The notes below the pieces were generated by a model. That model was not told the DNA's origin and ran no database searches. It was given only the letters and a program-made list of their open reading frames with translations. The translations under genes and the position numbers were made by a program. From assembly GCA_964393405.1 (NCBI GenBank), contig CAYMTR010000001.1, positions 62,001 through 126,000 of the forward strand: 64,000 bases of DNA, read 5' to 3'. The first letter of the stretch is position 1. Every line of letters starts with the position of its first letter. Shown piece after piece: positions 9,091-17,826 of this stretch. Origin of the DNA: CAYMTR01 sp964393405 (lineage in GTDB: Bacteria > Bacteroidota > Bacteroidia > Bacteroidales > Prolixibacteraceae).

Positions 9091-10203
9091 ATGATAATCG
9101 GTGTTCCAAAAGAAATAAAAAATAATGAAAACAGGGTTGCACTAACTTCTGCAGGTGTGTCTGAATTAGTAACCAGAGGTCACAAAGTTTTTTTTCAGAC
9201 TTCAGCAGGTACAGGTAGCGGTTTCAGCAATGAAAATTACATTGAAGCAGGTGCTCAAATGCTTCCTGACATAGAATCTGTATATGAAGTGGCTGAAATG
9301 ATAATCAAGGTTAAAGAGCCAATCGAAAAAGAGTATAAGCTTGTGAAAAAGGATCAGATTATTTTTACATACTTTCATTTCGCTTCTTCTGAAGCTCTCA
9401 CTATGGCAATGATTGATTCAGGAGCTGTTTGTTTAGCTTACGAAACAGTAGAGCTTGACGATAGGTCCCTCCCTCTCCTTGTTCCAATGTCTGAAGTCGC
9501 AGGAAGAATGTCTGTGCAACAGGGAGCTAAATATCTTGAACGAACTTTTGGAGGAAGGGGGGTTCTTCTTGGTGGGGTTCCCGGAGTGCCCCCTGCCAAA
9601 GTCCTTGTTATTGGTGGAGGAGTTGTAGGCACCGAAGCTGCAAAAATGGCTGCCGGACTGGGTGCTGATGTAACTATAATGGATATCAACCTTTTCAGAT
9701 TGAGGTACCTTGCCGATGTTATGCCTGCAAATGTAAAAACCATGATGAGCAACAATTATAATATCAGAGAATTGATAAAATCTCATGATTTAATAATTGG
9801 CGCAGTGCTTATACCCGGAGCAAAAGCTCCAAAACTTATAACTACGAGTATGCTATCAACAATGCAAAAAGGAACAGTAATAGTTGATGTAGCAATTGAC
9901 CAGGGAGGCTGCTTTGAAACTTCACATCCTACAACCCACGATAATCCCATCTATTCCGTAAATGATATAATTCATTATTCTGTTGCAAATATGCCTGGGG
10001 CAGTTCCTCGGACTTCAACCATTGCACTAACGAATGCAACACTTCCTTATGCCATAAGCATAGCTGAAAAGGGATGGTCAGATGCATGCAGAAAGGATCA
10101 ATCTCTATGTAAAGGATTGAACGTTGTTAAAGGGAAAGTTGTATATAAGGGAGTTGCAGAAGCTTTTGGACTAAACTATACAGAAGTGTCATCAATTTTA
10201 TAA
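9091..10203 (+). CDS. ald: Alanine dehydrogenase
   Basis: NAD-dependent enzyme of 370 residues that interconverts L-alanine with pyruvate and ammonium. The N-terminal catalytic domain begins MIIGVPKEIKNNENRVA; the Lys in VKVKEP-type sequence (IIKVKEPIEKEY) and the His in YFHFASS are the expected catalytic residues, and the Rossmann domain carries GGGVVGTEAAKMA (about 173-185). The C-terminal part HYSVANMPGAVPRTST is highly characteristic of Ald and length is normal. In a fermenter it may serve alanine formation as an NADH and ammonium sink; that role is inference. No clear intrinsic terminator directly follows the stop; an independent transcription unit begins about 160 bp downstream. Confidence 0.96.
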   Translation: MIIGVPKEIKNNENRVALTSAGVSELVTRGHKVFFQTSAGTGSGFSNENYIEAGAQMLPDIESVYEVAEMIIKVKEPIEKEYKLVKKDQIIFTYFHFASSEALTMAMIDSGAVCLAYETVELDDRSLPLLVPMSEVAGRMSVQQGAKYLERTFGGRGVLLGGVPGVPPAKVLVIGGGVVGTEAAKMAAGLGADVTIMDINLFRLRYLADVMPANVKTMMSNNYNIRELIKSHDLIIGAVLIPGAKAPKLITTSMLSTMQKGTVIVDVAIDQGGCFETSHPTTHDNPIYSVNDIIHYSVANMPGAVPRTSTIALTNATLPYAISIAEKGWSDACRKDQSLCKGLNVVKGKVVYKGVAEAFGLNYTEVSSIL

Positions 10204-10364
10204 GAGTGTAAGTTCTACACATAAGCTTTTTTTTAATCAAAGTCAATACCCTGATTAAAATATTTTAATATTTTTTTTACTCCCTTATTGCATTGATTTA
10301 CAGTAACACAACAGCCCTTGAAGTAAAAATAAATAAAAAAAGATAAAAAAATCATTTAAAAATA

Positions 10365-10396
10365 TTTGCTTTCAATCAAAATGGAATTTATATTTG
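10365..10396 (+). promoter_or_regulatory. Strong Bacteroidota-type promoter in the ald - PfkB gap
   Basis: TTTG (10365-10368), 20 bases, then TATATTTG (10389-10396), a full match to the consensus and spacing. No large gene follows within reach before a terminator at 10485-10514, so this promoter appears to drive a short independent transcript. Confidence 0.7.
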
Positions 10397-10402
10397 TACC
10401 AG

Positions 10403-10514
10403 AAATCAATTACAAACATGATTGATTTCAGTCAGATCAAGTCTTTTTCATGTTTGGCGTTTTAGTTTGGGGGATAGTTTTTTGGGAGACATCAGACGAT
10501 GTCTCCTTTTTTTT
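10403..10514 (+). ncRNA. Candidate small RNA or leader-like transcript of about 110 nt
   Basis: Defined by a consensus promoter (10365-10396) and a perfect intrinsic terminator (10485-10514), with the start placed about 7 bases after the -7 box. It contains a 15-codon ATG frame (10418-10465, MIDFSQIKSFSCLAF) that closes before the terminator hairpin; a second 23-codon frame (10450-10521) reads through the terminator and is unlikely. The unit may be a trans-acting small RNA, or a short mRNA for a micropeptide. It is not a leader of the PfkB gene, which has its own promoter at 10620-10648. I do not recognise it as 6S RNA, tmRNA, SRP RNA or RNase P RNA. The remainder of the 469-base gap (10204-10364, 10515-10619) shows nothing else I can support. 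Confidence 0.45.
10485..10514 (+). terminator. Intrinsic terminator of the orphan transcript
   Basis: Perfect 9-bp stem GGAGACATC / GATGTCTCC with loop AGAC, followed by eight T (10507-10514). It lies 281 bases after the ald stop, so it could also catch readthrough from ald. Confidence 0.9.
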
Positions 10515-10619
10515 GTATTAACTCATACTTATTACTATTTCTATACTCGATGGCTCTAAACCTTAATTAAATTCCATATCTAAATTATTTATTCTCACTT
10601 AGAAATAATTTCCGAAACT

Positions 10620-10648
10620 TTTGAATTTGTCTTAAATAACTAACTTTG
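10620..10648 (+). promoter_or_regulatory. Promoter of the PfkB-family kinase gene
   Basis: TTTG (10620-10623), 17 bases, TAACTTTG (10641-10648). The predicted start of transcription near 10655 lies after an upstream in-frame start at 10646, which argues for translation from the ATG at 10673. Confidence 0.6.
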
Positions 10649-10672
10649 CTGCTTCTAATTTTTTTAAACTTC

Positions 10673-11668
10673 ATGAACTCAAAAAGTATTATTGGCATTG
10701 GTAATGCATTGATGGATATAGTAGTTACTATTCCTGATGACTCAGTATTGGTGAAAAACAATCTTCCAAAAGGAAGTATGACCTTAATTGATGTCGACAC
10801 TTCTTCCAACCTTAACCTGCAGACAAAACATTTCAAACGGATTCTTGCTCCCGGAGGTTCTGTGGCAAACACAATCCACGGTCTTGCAAACCTTGGTGCC
10901 AAGGCTTCATTTATCGGAATGGTAGGAAATGACGAGATGGGAAGGATATACCAATACGAACTTGAGAAAATTGGCGCAAAACCTCACCTTTTCCATTCAA
11001 ATACTTCAACAGGAATAGCATTGGCATTGGTAACTCCCGATCACGAAAGGACTTTCGGAACTTATCTGGGAGCAGCAGTTGAACTTTCGGAAAACGAATT
11101 AACACCTTACCTATTCAGCGCTTACGATATTGCTTATATTGAAGGGTATCTTGTACAAAACCAGGATCTTATTCGAAAAGCAGCAACAATTGCAAAAGAA
11201 TCAGGCATGTTGATTGCCCTTGACCTGGCAAGCTATAACGTGGTGACTGCCAACATTGAGTTCTTAAAAGAACTTGTTACCGATTATGTAGATATTATTT
11301 TTGCCAACGAAGAAGAAGCTCATGCCTTTACAGGAAAAGGCCCTGAAGAAGCTGTTGAAATACTGTCGAATCTGTGTAAGGTAGCTGTGGTAAAAACCGG
11401 TGAAAAGGGTTCACTTATAAAACATAACGGTATTTTAACAACGATAGGAATCACGGGAACCGACTGCATTGACACTACTGGTGCCGGTGACCAATATGCT
11501 GCAGGATTTCTCTATGGCTTTTCACAAGGCTTCCCTATTGAAATATGCGGTAAAATTGCTGCGATTATGGCCGGTAAAGTAATATCGATATATGGAGCCA
11601 GAGTCGAAGAACATATGTGGAAAGAAGTTAAGGATGAAATCGCCAAATTGTTTGTAAAACAATTATAA
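10673..11668 (+). CDS. PfkB-family carbohydrate/adenosine kinase
   Basis: A ribokinase-fold sugar or nucleoside kinase of 331 residues. The N-terminus SIIGIGNALMDIVV, the middle GGSVANTIHGLANLG motif (PfkB signature 1 region) and the C-terminal DTTGAGDQYAAGFLYG (signature 2, with the catalytic Asp after GAG) define the family. The GGSVANT motif and overall pattern are those of the adenosine kinase-like branch common in Bacteroidota, but the true substrate is not fixed by sequence. I use the ATG at 10673; an earlier in-frame start at 10646 would sit inside or before the transcription start. It precedes era by 54 bp on the same strand, yet era has its own -7 box. Confidence 0.9.
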   Translation: MNSKSIIGIGNALMDIVVTIPDDSVLVKNNLPKGSMTLIDVDTSSNLNLQTKHFKRILAPGGSVANTIHGLANLGAKASFIGMVGNDEMGRIYQYELEKIGAKPHLFHSNTSTGIALALVTPDHERTFGTYLGAAVELSENELTPYLFSAYDIAYIEGYLVQNQDLIRKAATIAKESGMLIALDLASYNVVTANIEFLKELVTDYVDIIFANEEEAHAFTGKGPEEAVEILSNLCKVAVVKTGEKGSLIKHNGILTTIGITGTDCIDTTGAGDQYAAGFLYGFSQGFPIEICGKIAAIMAGKVISIYGARVEEHMWKEVKDEIAKLFVKQL

Positions 11669-11692
11669 TCTACCAATTACCATTATTTCGAC

Positions 11693-11700
11693 TATCTTTG
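11693..11700 (+). promoter_or_regulatory. Probable -7 element for era-der
   Basis: TATCTTTG matches TAnnTTTG exactly, 22 bases before the era ATG. The -33 position lacks a clear TTTG. Confidence 0.45.
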
Positions 11701-11722
11701 CTAAAAATTTTTAATACCGTAT

Positions 11723-12607
11723 ATGTCTCATAAATCAGGTTTCGTAAATATCATTGGAAATCCAAATGTCGGGAAATCAACCATAATGAATGTTCTTGTA
11801 GGTGAAAAGATATCTATTATTACTTCAAAAATGCAGACTACCCGCCACAGGATTAAAGGAATTGTGAGTGGTGATGATTTCCAGATTGTTTATTCTGATA
11901 CTCCGGGTATTTTAAAACCCAACTACAAGCTTCAGGAGAACATGATGAAATTTGTTGATACAGCAATAATTGATGCTGATGTCATATTATATGTCACTGA
12001 TATTTATGAGAAATTTGATAAAAATTCAAACTATCTAGAGAAAGTAAAAAATACTGACATACCGGTAATACTTTTAATCAACAAGATTGACCTTTCAGAC
12101 CAGAAAACGGTTAGTGAACTTGTAAATGTGTGGAGGGATGAGCTTCCAAATGCTCTGATACTTCCAATTTCAGCAAAAGAAAAATTCAATATAGCTCCAA
12201 TCTTTGATTTGATCATGGAGAGGCTTCCCGAGGGGCCTGCTTTTTTCCCAAAAGATGAGCTCACCGACCGCAATGAGCGTTTCTTCGTTCAGGAAATCAT
12301 CAGGGAGAAAATACTTTTATTCTATCAAAAGGAAGTTCCCTACTCTGTTGAAATTGAGGTAGAAGAATTTAAGGATGAACCTAAGCTTCTTTCATTACGG
12401 GCGATAATATATGTGAACCGTGAAACTCAAAAAGGAATCATAATTGGTCACCAAGGAAAGGCAATCAAGAAAGTGGGAAGCGAAGCACGAAAAGATCTGG
12501 AAGAATTCTTTGAAAAGAAGATCTTCCTTGAATTGTATGTTAAGGTAAGTAAGGACTGGCGGGAGAATGATAGCAAACTCCGTGGTTTTGGATATGAAAT
12601 GCATTAA
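11723..12607 (+). CDS. era: GTPase Era
   Basis: Ribosome-assembly GTPase of 294 residues that binds 16S rRNA near its 3' end. G1 is GNPNVGKST, the switch region TTRHRIKG, G3 DTPG, and G4 NKID; the C-terminal third is a KH RNA-binding domain with the IIGHQGKAIKKVG loop (the GxxG turn is HQGK). Length is normal for the family. It is followed 12 bases later by der on the same strand, so two ribosome-maturation GTPases are almost certainly co-transcribed and closed by the terminator at 13931. This adjacency is a common arrangement in Bacteroidota. Confidence 0.97.
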   Translation: MSHKSGFVNIIGNPNVGKSTIMNVLVGEKISIITSKMQTTRHRIKGIVSGDDFQIVYSDTPGILKPNYKLQENMMKFVDTAIIDADVILYVTDIYEKFDKNSNYLEKVKNTDIPVILLINKIDLSDQKTVSELVNVWRDELPNALILPISAKEKFNIAPIFDLIMERLPEGPAFFPKDELTDRNERFFVQEIIREKILLFYQKEVPYSVEIEVEEFKDEPKLLSLRAIIYVNRETQKGIIIGHQGKAIKKVGSEARKDLEEFFEKKIFLELYVKVSKDWRENDSKLRGFGYEMH

Positions 12608-12619
12608 TAATAAAATATA

Positions 12620-13930
12620 ATGGGAAATATAGTTGCAATAGTCGGAAGGCCAAATGTTGGCAAGTCTACCCTCTTTAACAGACTTATTGAGGTGAGATCA
12701 GCAATTGTTGATGACGTTCCGGGTGTTACACGCGACCGTAATTATGGAAAATGTGAGTGGAACGGTGTCGAGTTTTCAGTTATTGATACCGGGGGGTACG
12801 TTCATGGTTCAGATGATGTTTTTGAAGAAGAGATAAGGAAACAAGTCCTTCTGGCAATTGAAGAATCTGATGTAATCCTTTTTCTTGTAGATGTTGAAAG
12901 CGGGATTACCGATCTTGACGACTCTATTGCGGACATGCTTAGAAAAGAAAAGAAACCAACCTTTGTTGTTATAAACAAGGTAGATAATAATGAGCGCATC
13001 AGCGATTCTTATGAATTCTATAACCTTGGATTAGGCGAACTGTACTGTATATCATCTATAAACGGAAGCGGAACAGGCGACCTTCTTGATGCAGTAGTTG
13101 AATCGTTTTCAAAAGAATCCTTAACTGCAGAGGAAGAAGAAATACCCAAATTTGCAATTGTTGGACGTCCTAACGTTGGTAAATCTTCGCTCATAAATGC
13201 ACTGACTGATGAAAAGAGACATATTGTTACTGAGATTGCAGGCACTACCCGCGATTCAATCAATTCACGTTTTAATAAATTCGGTTATGATTTTATACTT
13301 ACCGATACTGCAGGATTAAGAAAAAAAGGGAAAGTAACTGATGACCTTGAGTTTTATTCAGTTATGCGTTCAATACGATCAATTGAAACAGCCGATGTTT
13401 GCCTTGTATTAATTGATGCCACAAGGGGTATTGAAGCTCAGGATATCAATATCTTCAACCTCTGTCTGAGGAACAAGAAAGGAATAGTGGTTCTTGTAAA
13501 CAAATGGGACCTTATTGAGAAGGACAACAAATCGACCCAGGTATTTGCAGAAGCAATAAAAGAGAGGATTGCACCATTCAATGATGTTCCAATAATCTTT
13601 ACCTCTACAGTTACAAAACAAAGGTTGCTGAAGTCATTTGAAACTGCCATGAAAGTTTACGAAAACAGGAAGCAGAAAGTAAAGACATCGCAGCTTAACG
13701 AGTTGATGCTTCCCGCAATTGAAGCATATCCTCCACCATCTACAAAAGGAAAATTTGTGAAAATAAAATATATATCACAACTACCAACACCTACCCCAAC
13801 GTTTGCATTCTTTGCAAACTTGCCTCAATATGTCAAGGAACCTTACAAAAGGTTTCTGGAAAACAAAATAAGAGAATTCTTTGATTTCGAAGGGGTACCA
13901 ATTACGATAGTCCTAAGGAGTAAAAGTTAA
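12620..13930 (+). CDS. der: GTPase Der (EngA), double G domain
   Basis: 50S-subunit assembly GTPase of 436 residues with two tandem G domains and a C-terminal KH-like domain. The first G domain starts VAIVGRPNVGKSTLFNRL with DTGGY and NKVD; the second starts FAIVGRPNVGKSSLINAL near residue 176 with DTAGL and NKWD. The ending FEGVPITIVLR is typical. It lies directly after era and is followed at once by a strong terminator whose stem begins at the stop codon, so the era-der unit ends here. No unusual feature is seen. Confidence 0.97.
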   Translation: MGNIVAIVGRPNVGKSTLFNRLIEVRSAIVDDVPGVTRDRNYGKCEWNGVEFSVIDTGGYVHGSDDVFEEEIRKQVLLAIEESDVILFLVDVESGITDLDDSIADMLRKEKKPTFVVINKVDNNERISDSYEFYNLGLGELYCISSINGSGTGDLLDAVVESFSKESLTAEEEEIPKFAIVGRPNVGKSSLINALTDEKRHIVTEIAGTTRDSINSRFNKFGYDFILTDTAGLRKKGKVTDDLEFYSVMRSIRSIETADVCLVLIDATRGIEAQDINIFNLCLRNKKGIVVLVNKWDLIEKDNKSTQVFAEAIKERIAPFNDVPIIFTSTVTKQRLLKSFETAMKVYENRKQKVKTSQLNELMLPAIEAYPPPSTKGKFVKIKYISQLPTPTPTFAFFANLPQYVKEPYKRFLENKIREFFDFEGVPITIVLRSKS

Positions 13931-13964
13931 AAAAAAGAGATGCCGGAAAGCATCTCTTTTTTTT
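13931..13964 (+). terminator. Intrinsic terminator after der
   Basis: Stem AGAGATGC / GCATCTCT (13936-13943 with 13950-13957), extended by A:T pairs, loop CGGAAA, followed by T-runs. It could work in both directions. Confidence 0.9.
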
Positions 13965-14401
13965 ATACCTATTCTTTCACCATACTTTACATGCAACTGA
14001 TAGAACCTCTTACCCAAAAGATTTTGATTTTTAATATCAAAAATTATAGAAATATATTATTTTTTAAAAAAATGGGGGGTATTATTTCTTTATTATATTT
14101 GAGTTAATTTAACTATACCAAATATAAATTTAATACCTTCTTGACCATGATGTTAAAAACCCTTATCCTCCGAATACTCCTACAAATTATTAATAAATCA
14201 GGTTATTTTTCACAATATATAACTTCTAAAAAGAAGGGAGGTGAGTATATTCTATTATGTTGATTAATGGAATAATTAAACAAAATATTCAAAAAATAGC
14301 CTAAGCACAAAACAACCTCACCACTTCATACTAGTTTTGCAGCCCGTAAGTCGTGATGAGGTTTTAATTAAACCGAAGTTTAACCACGTAAAATTACAAA
14401 A
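13965..14401 (+). other. AT-rich gap with a structured leader before the 14.4-kb lipoprotein gene
   Basis: About 440 bases without a sizeable gene. It holds, in order: a TATATTTG box (14094-14101); an adjoining 13-base palindrome AGTTAATTTAACT (14102-14114), placed where a repressor would cover the transcription start; a purine-rich GGGAGGTGAG (14236-14245) ahead of a 15-codon frame (14257-14304, MLINGIIKQNIQKIA); and an 11-bp imperfect stem (14314-14324 with 14353-14363, one A.C mismatch) with a 28-base loop followed by TTTT. Together these look like a regulated leader, but each element alone is weak. Confidence 0.35.
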
Positions 14402-15730
14402 ATGAAAAGTAAACATTACATTTTTTTCTTGATGTTTTTAGTGTCAACTTTATTGATCTCTTGCAATGAAAACAATGATATAAATTCATCAAAAGATTCT
14501 GAAATAGGATATCGAGAATTATCAGCTTCTGAAATAATTTTAAAAGACCAATTAGCTATAGCAGCAAAAATAGTAGTAGAAATTTCTGAAGATACTGCAG
14601 TCTTAAATGAAATTGTCGCATCAATTAAATCACAACCTAGTACTATGGAAGACAGAGTAAAATTTGATTATTTGATGAAACAAAATGTTAATGAAAAATC
14701 TAGCGCATTTGGAGTAGAAAAAAATAAATTTGCTACTGCATTTAAAAACAAACTTCCAATAAGTAATCTTAAATCAGCTAGTGTCTTAATTGAAGATCTT
14801 ACTGCTCAAGGAATTGAAGTTTACATTCCTTATCCAATAGAGGATTATCCCAAAAATGTTGATATTGTGGTAACATCAAATCCATTAGATAATCTATACG
14901 AAAATGATGGTTATATAATTGGAAAACCAGAGAAAATTGTAAAAGCAAATGATGAATTGGCAAAAACCAATCCAATTATAATTATTACTACTCCTTTGTA
15001 TAGGGACGAATTCCTTAGCCAAATTTCATCTAACATATCTGAAATGAATAAAATTATGGATAATAATAATGATCTTAAATTAAAAAGCATAAATTCAGAA
15101 CCCACAGACTGGTTCAATGAATCTATTCATTATGGAATATTTATACCAAAAATATATTGTACAGATGACCATGTATATGGACTCTTCTCAGCTCCTGGAT
15201 ATATGTATGTAACTAGAGGAACTGTAACTTTTGATTTAGGAACAAAGATAGTATTAAGTAATATGGATGTTGGCACTTTTGGATTTTCTCTGCCTAGGAA
15301 ATATGAAAACTATGCAAAACAAGGATGGGATAAAGGATGGTTTAGCTGTAACCTTTTTCTCTGGGAAGATTGGCAACCTGCTATAACTCAAAATTCATTA
15401 ACAATTTGTATTGATGTTCCAAATGAAAGTACGACAATTAGTAATGGGATAACAGCATCTTGGCTTCAAAAAACAACAGCGGAGGGATCAGAATTATCTA
15501 AAAACTTTGGATATTCAGCTTCTTGTTCAACTACAGTTACAACAAGAGATTTTGTATATGGATCTATCCCATTTACTAGGGAAAGGTATTTGTATAATTA
15601 TCCGCTTAATAGGGGTGCAGTTTGGGGAGAAGATGGACAAACTTGTTGGAAAGTAGAGGGAATAGGCGATAGACCTGCAATCCCTTTTTCGACAGAATTA
15701 AAGTATCTAACTTATTGTGATGTTTGGTAA
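14402..15730 (+). CDS. Unrecognised lipoprotein with Cys/aromatic-rich C-terminal half
   Basis: A 442-residue protein with a lipoprotein signal (hydrophobic 8-20, lipobox LLISC with C21), so it is probably anchored to an outer or periplasmic membrane face. Residues about 30-240 are helical and mixed, with a repeated style VDIVVTSNP and NPIIIITTPLYRDEF; the C-terminal half (about 245-442) is rich in Trp, Tyr and Cys (for example CTDDHVYGLFSAPGYMYVTRG and a final YLTYCDVW) and looks like a beta-rich folded domain with possible disulfides. I cannot place it in a family. It is monocistronic: long structured leader before it and a terminator right after. Its codon and base use is more AT-rich than the housekeeping genes on either side, which suggests an accessory origin. 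Confidence 0.75.
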   Translation: MKSKHYIFFLMFLVSTLLISCNENNDINSSKDSEIGYRELSASEIILKDQLAIAAKIVVEISEDTAVLNEIVASIKSQPSTMEDRVKFDYLMKQNVNEKSSAFGVEKNKFATAFKNKLPISNLKSASVLIEDLTAQGIEVYIPYPIEDYPKNVDIVVTSNPLDNLYENDGYIIGKPEKIVKANDELAKTNPIIIITTPLYRDEFLSQISSNISEMNKIMDNNNDLKLKSINSEPTDWFNESIHYGIFIPKIYCTDDHVYGLFSAPGYMYVTRGTVTFDLGTKIVLSNMDVGTFGFSLPRKYENYAKQGWDKGWFSCNLFLWEDWQPAITQNSLTICIDVPNESTTISNGITASWLQKTTAEGSELSKNFGYSASCSTTVTTRDFVYGSIPFTRERYLYNYPLNRGAVWGEDGQTCWKVEGIGDRPAIPFSTELKYLTYCDVW

Positions 15731-15738
15731 TAACTTTT

Positions 15739-15789
15739 AGGGATGTATTAAACCATTTTCTATTTCAACTTTTGATACATCCCTTTTTT
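15739..15789 (+). terminator. Intrinsic terminator after the 14.4-kb lipoprotein gene
   Basis: Stem AGGGATGTAT / ATACATCCCT (15739-15748 with 15775-15784), extended by a T.G and three A:T pairs, followed by TTTTTT. It separates the lipoprotein from the barrel genes. Confidence 0.8.
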
Positions 15790-15799
15790 AAATTCTATT

Positions 15800-16417
15800 A
15801 TGAAAAAAATAACATTACTACTTTTTATACTGTTTCCTTTTTCTTCTTATGCTCAGAAAAACGAAATAGTCACATATCTCGGAAAAACTTCTACCCAAAT
15901 GTATTATCAACTCGGGGATGTATTTCAGATAAAATATGAACGAAACATATTTAAGAATTTTAATCTTCAATCCGGACTCAGGTATTACGACGAACTATAC
16001 TGGTGTAATGGTGTTTATGATGAAAACTCTTTGCGTATTTCATCAACGTTCAATTCATACAAATTTGATCTGACTGCAATTTTTCTTCCAATAAATGACG
16101 AGCATTTTAAGCTTAAAGCAGGAATTGGAGTGGATGCAGGTCTTTCTTTATATGCGTTTGCAAATGAAGGTTATGACTTAATTACCGGCACCGATGTAGA
16201 AAATCTTATTTTTAAAGAATTCTGGAGATACTCGATAAAAAAAGTACCCGATTTTGGAATTCATTTTAGTTTGTCAGGTAACTATTATTTCAGAAATAAA
16301 CTTTTCTGTTCTCTTCAAATATTATACAATCAGGTATTTAACGAGGAAGAATTTAATCCACCTATTTTAAGAAGATCACCAATTAGTATGAGTTTGGGAA
16401 TAGGATATAATTTTTAA
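15800..16417 (+). CDS. Small outer-membrane beta-barrel-like protein
   Basis: A 205-residue secreted protein. The signal peptide is MKKITLLLFILFPFSSYAQ with likely cleavage after SYA or AQ. The mature part alternates hydrophobic and polar residues with many Tyr and Phe (QIKYERNIFKNFNLQSGLRYY, then LKAGIGVDAGLSLYAF) and ends MSLGIGYNF, an aromatic C-terminus typical of outer-membrane barrels. About eight strands would fit the length. It resembles the general OmpW/PorT-like barrel proteins of Bacteroidota but I cannot assign a family. The next gene, 10 bases later, encodes a second small barrel-like protein, so the pair is likely co-transcribed. No function can be stated. Confidence 0.7.
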   Translation: MKKITLLLFILFPFSSYAQKNEIVTYLGKTSTQMYYQLGDVFQIKYERNIFKNFNLQSGLRYYDELYWCNGVYDENSLRISSTFNSYKFDLTAIFLPINDEHFKLKAGIGVDAGLSLYAFANEGYDLITGTDVENLIFKEFWRYSIKKVPDFGIHFSLSGNYYFRNKLFCSLQILYNQVFNEEEFNPPILRRSPISMSLGIGYNF

Positions 16418-16427
16418 ATACCAAATT

Positions 16428-17003
16428 ATGAAGAGATTAATTTTATTATTATCAGGACTCCTCAGCTTTTCAAATATATTTTGCCAGTCAGAGGATAAAA
16501 TAGTTCCATTTCTTAAAACAGGTGCAGGATATTTTAATGATCAATTGATGATAAGTGGAACGATTTTATCTTCTGAAGCAGGGATAAAACTAAATAATGG
16601 GTATTTATTCTCTATACAATATAGTTCAGGCGAGACCTTCAATGATAAAGCATCTTTTTCTGAACTTGAATTCATTGATTTAAATTTCATATATACCTAT
16701 AAAATTTTTACACTTAACTTAGGATATAACTTTACAACAAAAAATAAACATCACTCTTTTATTCCAATGATGGGCCCTTTTTATTCAATTAACCAAATAT
16801 TATATCCAAATATTACGACATATGGCATGTTGGAATTGATAAAAATAAACCAAGAAAGCATTGGTATCTCTCTTACCTTTCAATACTTATATAATTTTAA
16901 AAATGGCATTTCTATCGGAATAAGTGCTTCAGGTAATTATGCATACCAATTAGGCCCACTTTATTATTATTTAGCGCCTGTTGTTTCTTTCACTTTAGAA
17001 TAA
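16428..17003 (+). CDS. Second small outer-membrane beta-barrel-like protein
   Basis: A 191-residue secreted protein with signal peptide MKRLILLLSGLLSFSNIFCQ. The mature part shows amphipathic strands (GYLFSIQYSSGE, FTLNLGYNFTTKNK, ISIGISASGNYAY) and ends PVVSFTLE; aromatic girdle residues are frequent. It follows the first barrel gene by 10 bases and is followed after 73 bases by an ABC transporter pair, with a possible TATGTTTG box at 17010-17017 in between. A joint role of the two barrels and the ABC transporter (for example export or membrane stress) is possible but rests only on order and shared AT-rich composition. Confidence 0.65.
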   Translation: MKRLILLLSGLLSFSNIFCQSEDKIVPFLKTGAGYFNDQLMISGTILSSEAGIKLNNGYLFSIQYSSGETFNDKASFSELEFIDLNFIYTYKIFTLNLGYNFTTKNKHHSFIPMMGPFYSINQILYPNITTYGMLELIKINQESIGISLTFQYLYNFKNGISIGISASGNYAYQLGPLYYYLAPVVSFTLE

Positions 17004-17076
17004 TTTGATTATGTTTGAATTAATTCGGCTTTAATCGGTATAGAACTTACACCCTTCAATAAATAAAAAACTAAAA

Positions 17077-17826
17077 ATGATTGAGATTATCGATTTAAAT
17101 AAATCTTTCGGGAGAAAAAGAATCTTAGATAATATTAATCTTTCTATCGAAAAGGGAGCAGCATACGCATTGCTAGGTAAAAATGGTGCAGGTAAAACGA
17201 CCTTAATCCATTTAATTTTAAACTTGCTTAAACCAGATAGCGGAAAAATATTGATAATCGGGAAGGAGAATAATAAACTTAATGCTTCAGATAAAAAAAA
17301 AATCGGAGTGCTTGGAGAGGATCTTGCACTCATTGAAGAGTTAAACGGATATGACTTTTTATTTTTTATAGGAAAGATTTATAATATCCCCAAAAATATT
17401 CTGCAGCAAAGAGTCAAAGATCTGTTCAATTACTTCTTCGACAATGAAGAAGATTTGAAAAAAAATATTTCGTATTACTCTACAGGAATGAAAAAGAAGA
17501 TTGCATTTTGTGCTTCAGTACTTCATACTCCTGATATTCTTATCCTTGACGAACCATTTGCCGGACTTGATCCATTAGTAGCAAATAAAATGGTTGACTT
17601 TTTAAAATGTTACCAAAAAGATTACAGAACTATTTTTATTTCTTCTCATGATCTCAATTATGCAGAAAAATTCGCCACTCACATAGGCGTATTAAATGAC
17701 TCAACCTTTCAATTTAATTCAACCTTGCAGGAATTTACTAACAATGGAATTAATTCATTGGATTCTGCCCTAATCAGGATTTTAAAACCAAATGATGAGG
17801 AAAAGATAAATATCGATTGGTTATGA
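17077..17826 (+). CDS. ABC transporter ATP-binding protein
   Basis: Cytoplasmic ATPase of 249 residues that would power the permease encoded next. Walker A is GKNGAGKT (about 37-44), the signature motif is YSTGMKKK (in place of canonical LSGGQ, a variant usual in DrrA/NatA-type exporters), Walker B ILILDEPFAGLDP, and the H-loop is SSHD. Overall it resembles single-substrate exporters for antibiotics, peptides, lipids or sodium rather than importers; no substrate-binding protein is nearby. Its last codons overlap the permease start by four bases (ATGA at 17823-17826), which indicates translational coupling. Confidence 0.92.
   Translation: MIEIIDLNKSFGRKRILDNINLSIEKGAAYALLGKNGAGKTTLIHLILNLLKPDSGKILIIGKENNKLNASDKKKIGVLGEDLALIEELNGYDFLFFIGKIYNIPKNILQQRVKDLFNYFFDNEEDLKKNISYYSTGMKKKIAFCASVLHTPDILILDEPFAGLDPLVANKMVDFLKCYQKDYRTIFISSHDLNYAEKFATHIGVLNDSTFQFNSTLQEFTNNGINSLDSALIRILKPNDEEKINIDWL

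Noticed and set aside
9433..9786. Two overlapping minus-strand open frames of 105 and 117 codons
   Set aside because: Antisense to the Rossmann domain of alanine dehydrogenase; two overlapping frames with no family match.
10206..10220. Weak hairpin GTGTA/TACAC just after the ald stop
   Set aside because: A 5-bp stem separated from the T-run by six bases is too weak to call a terminator.
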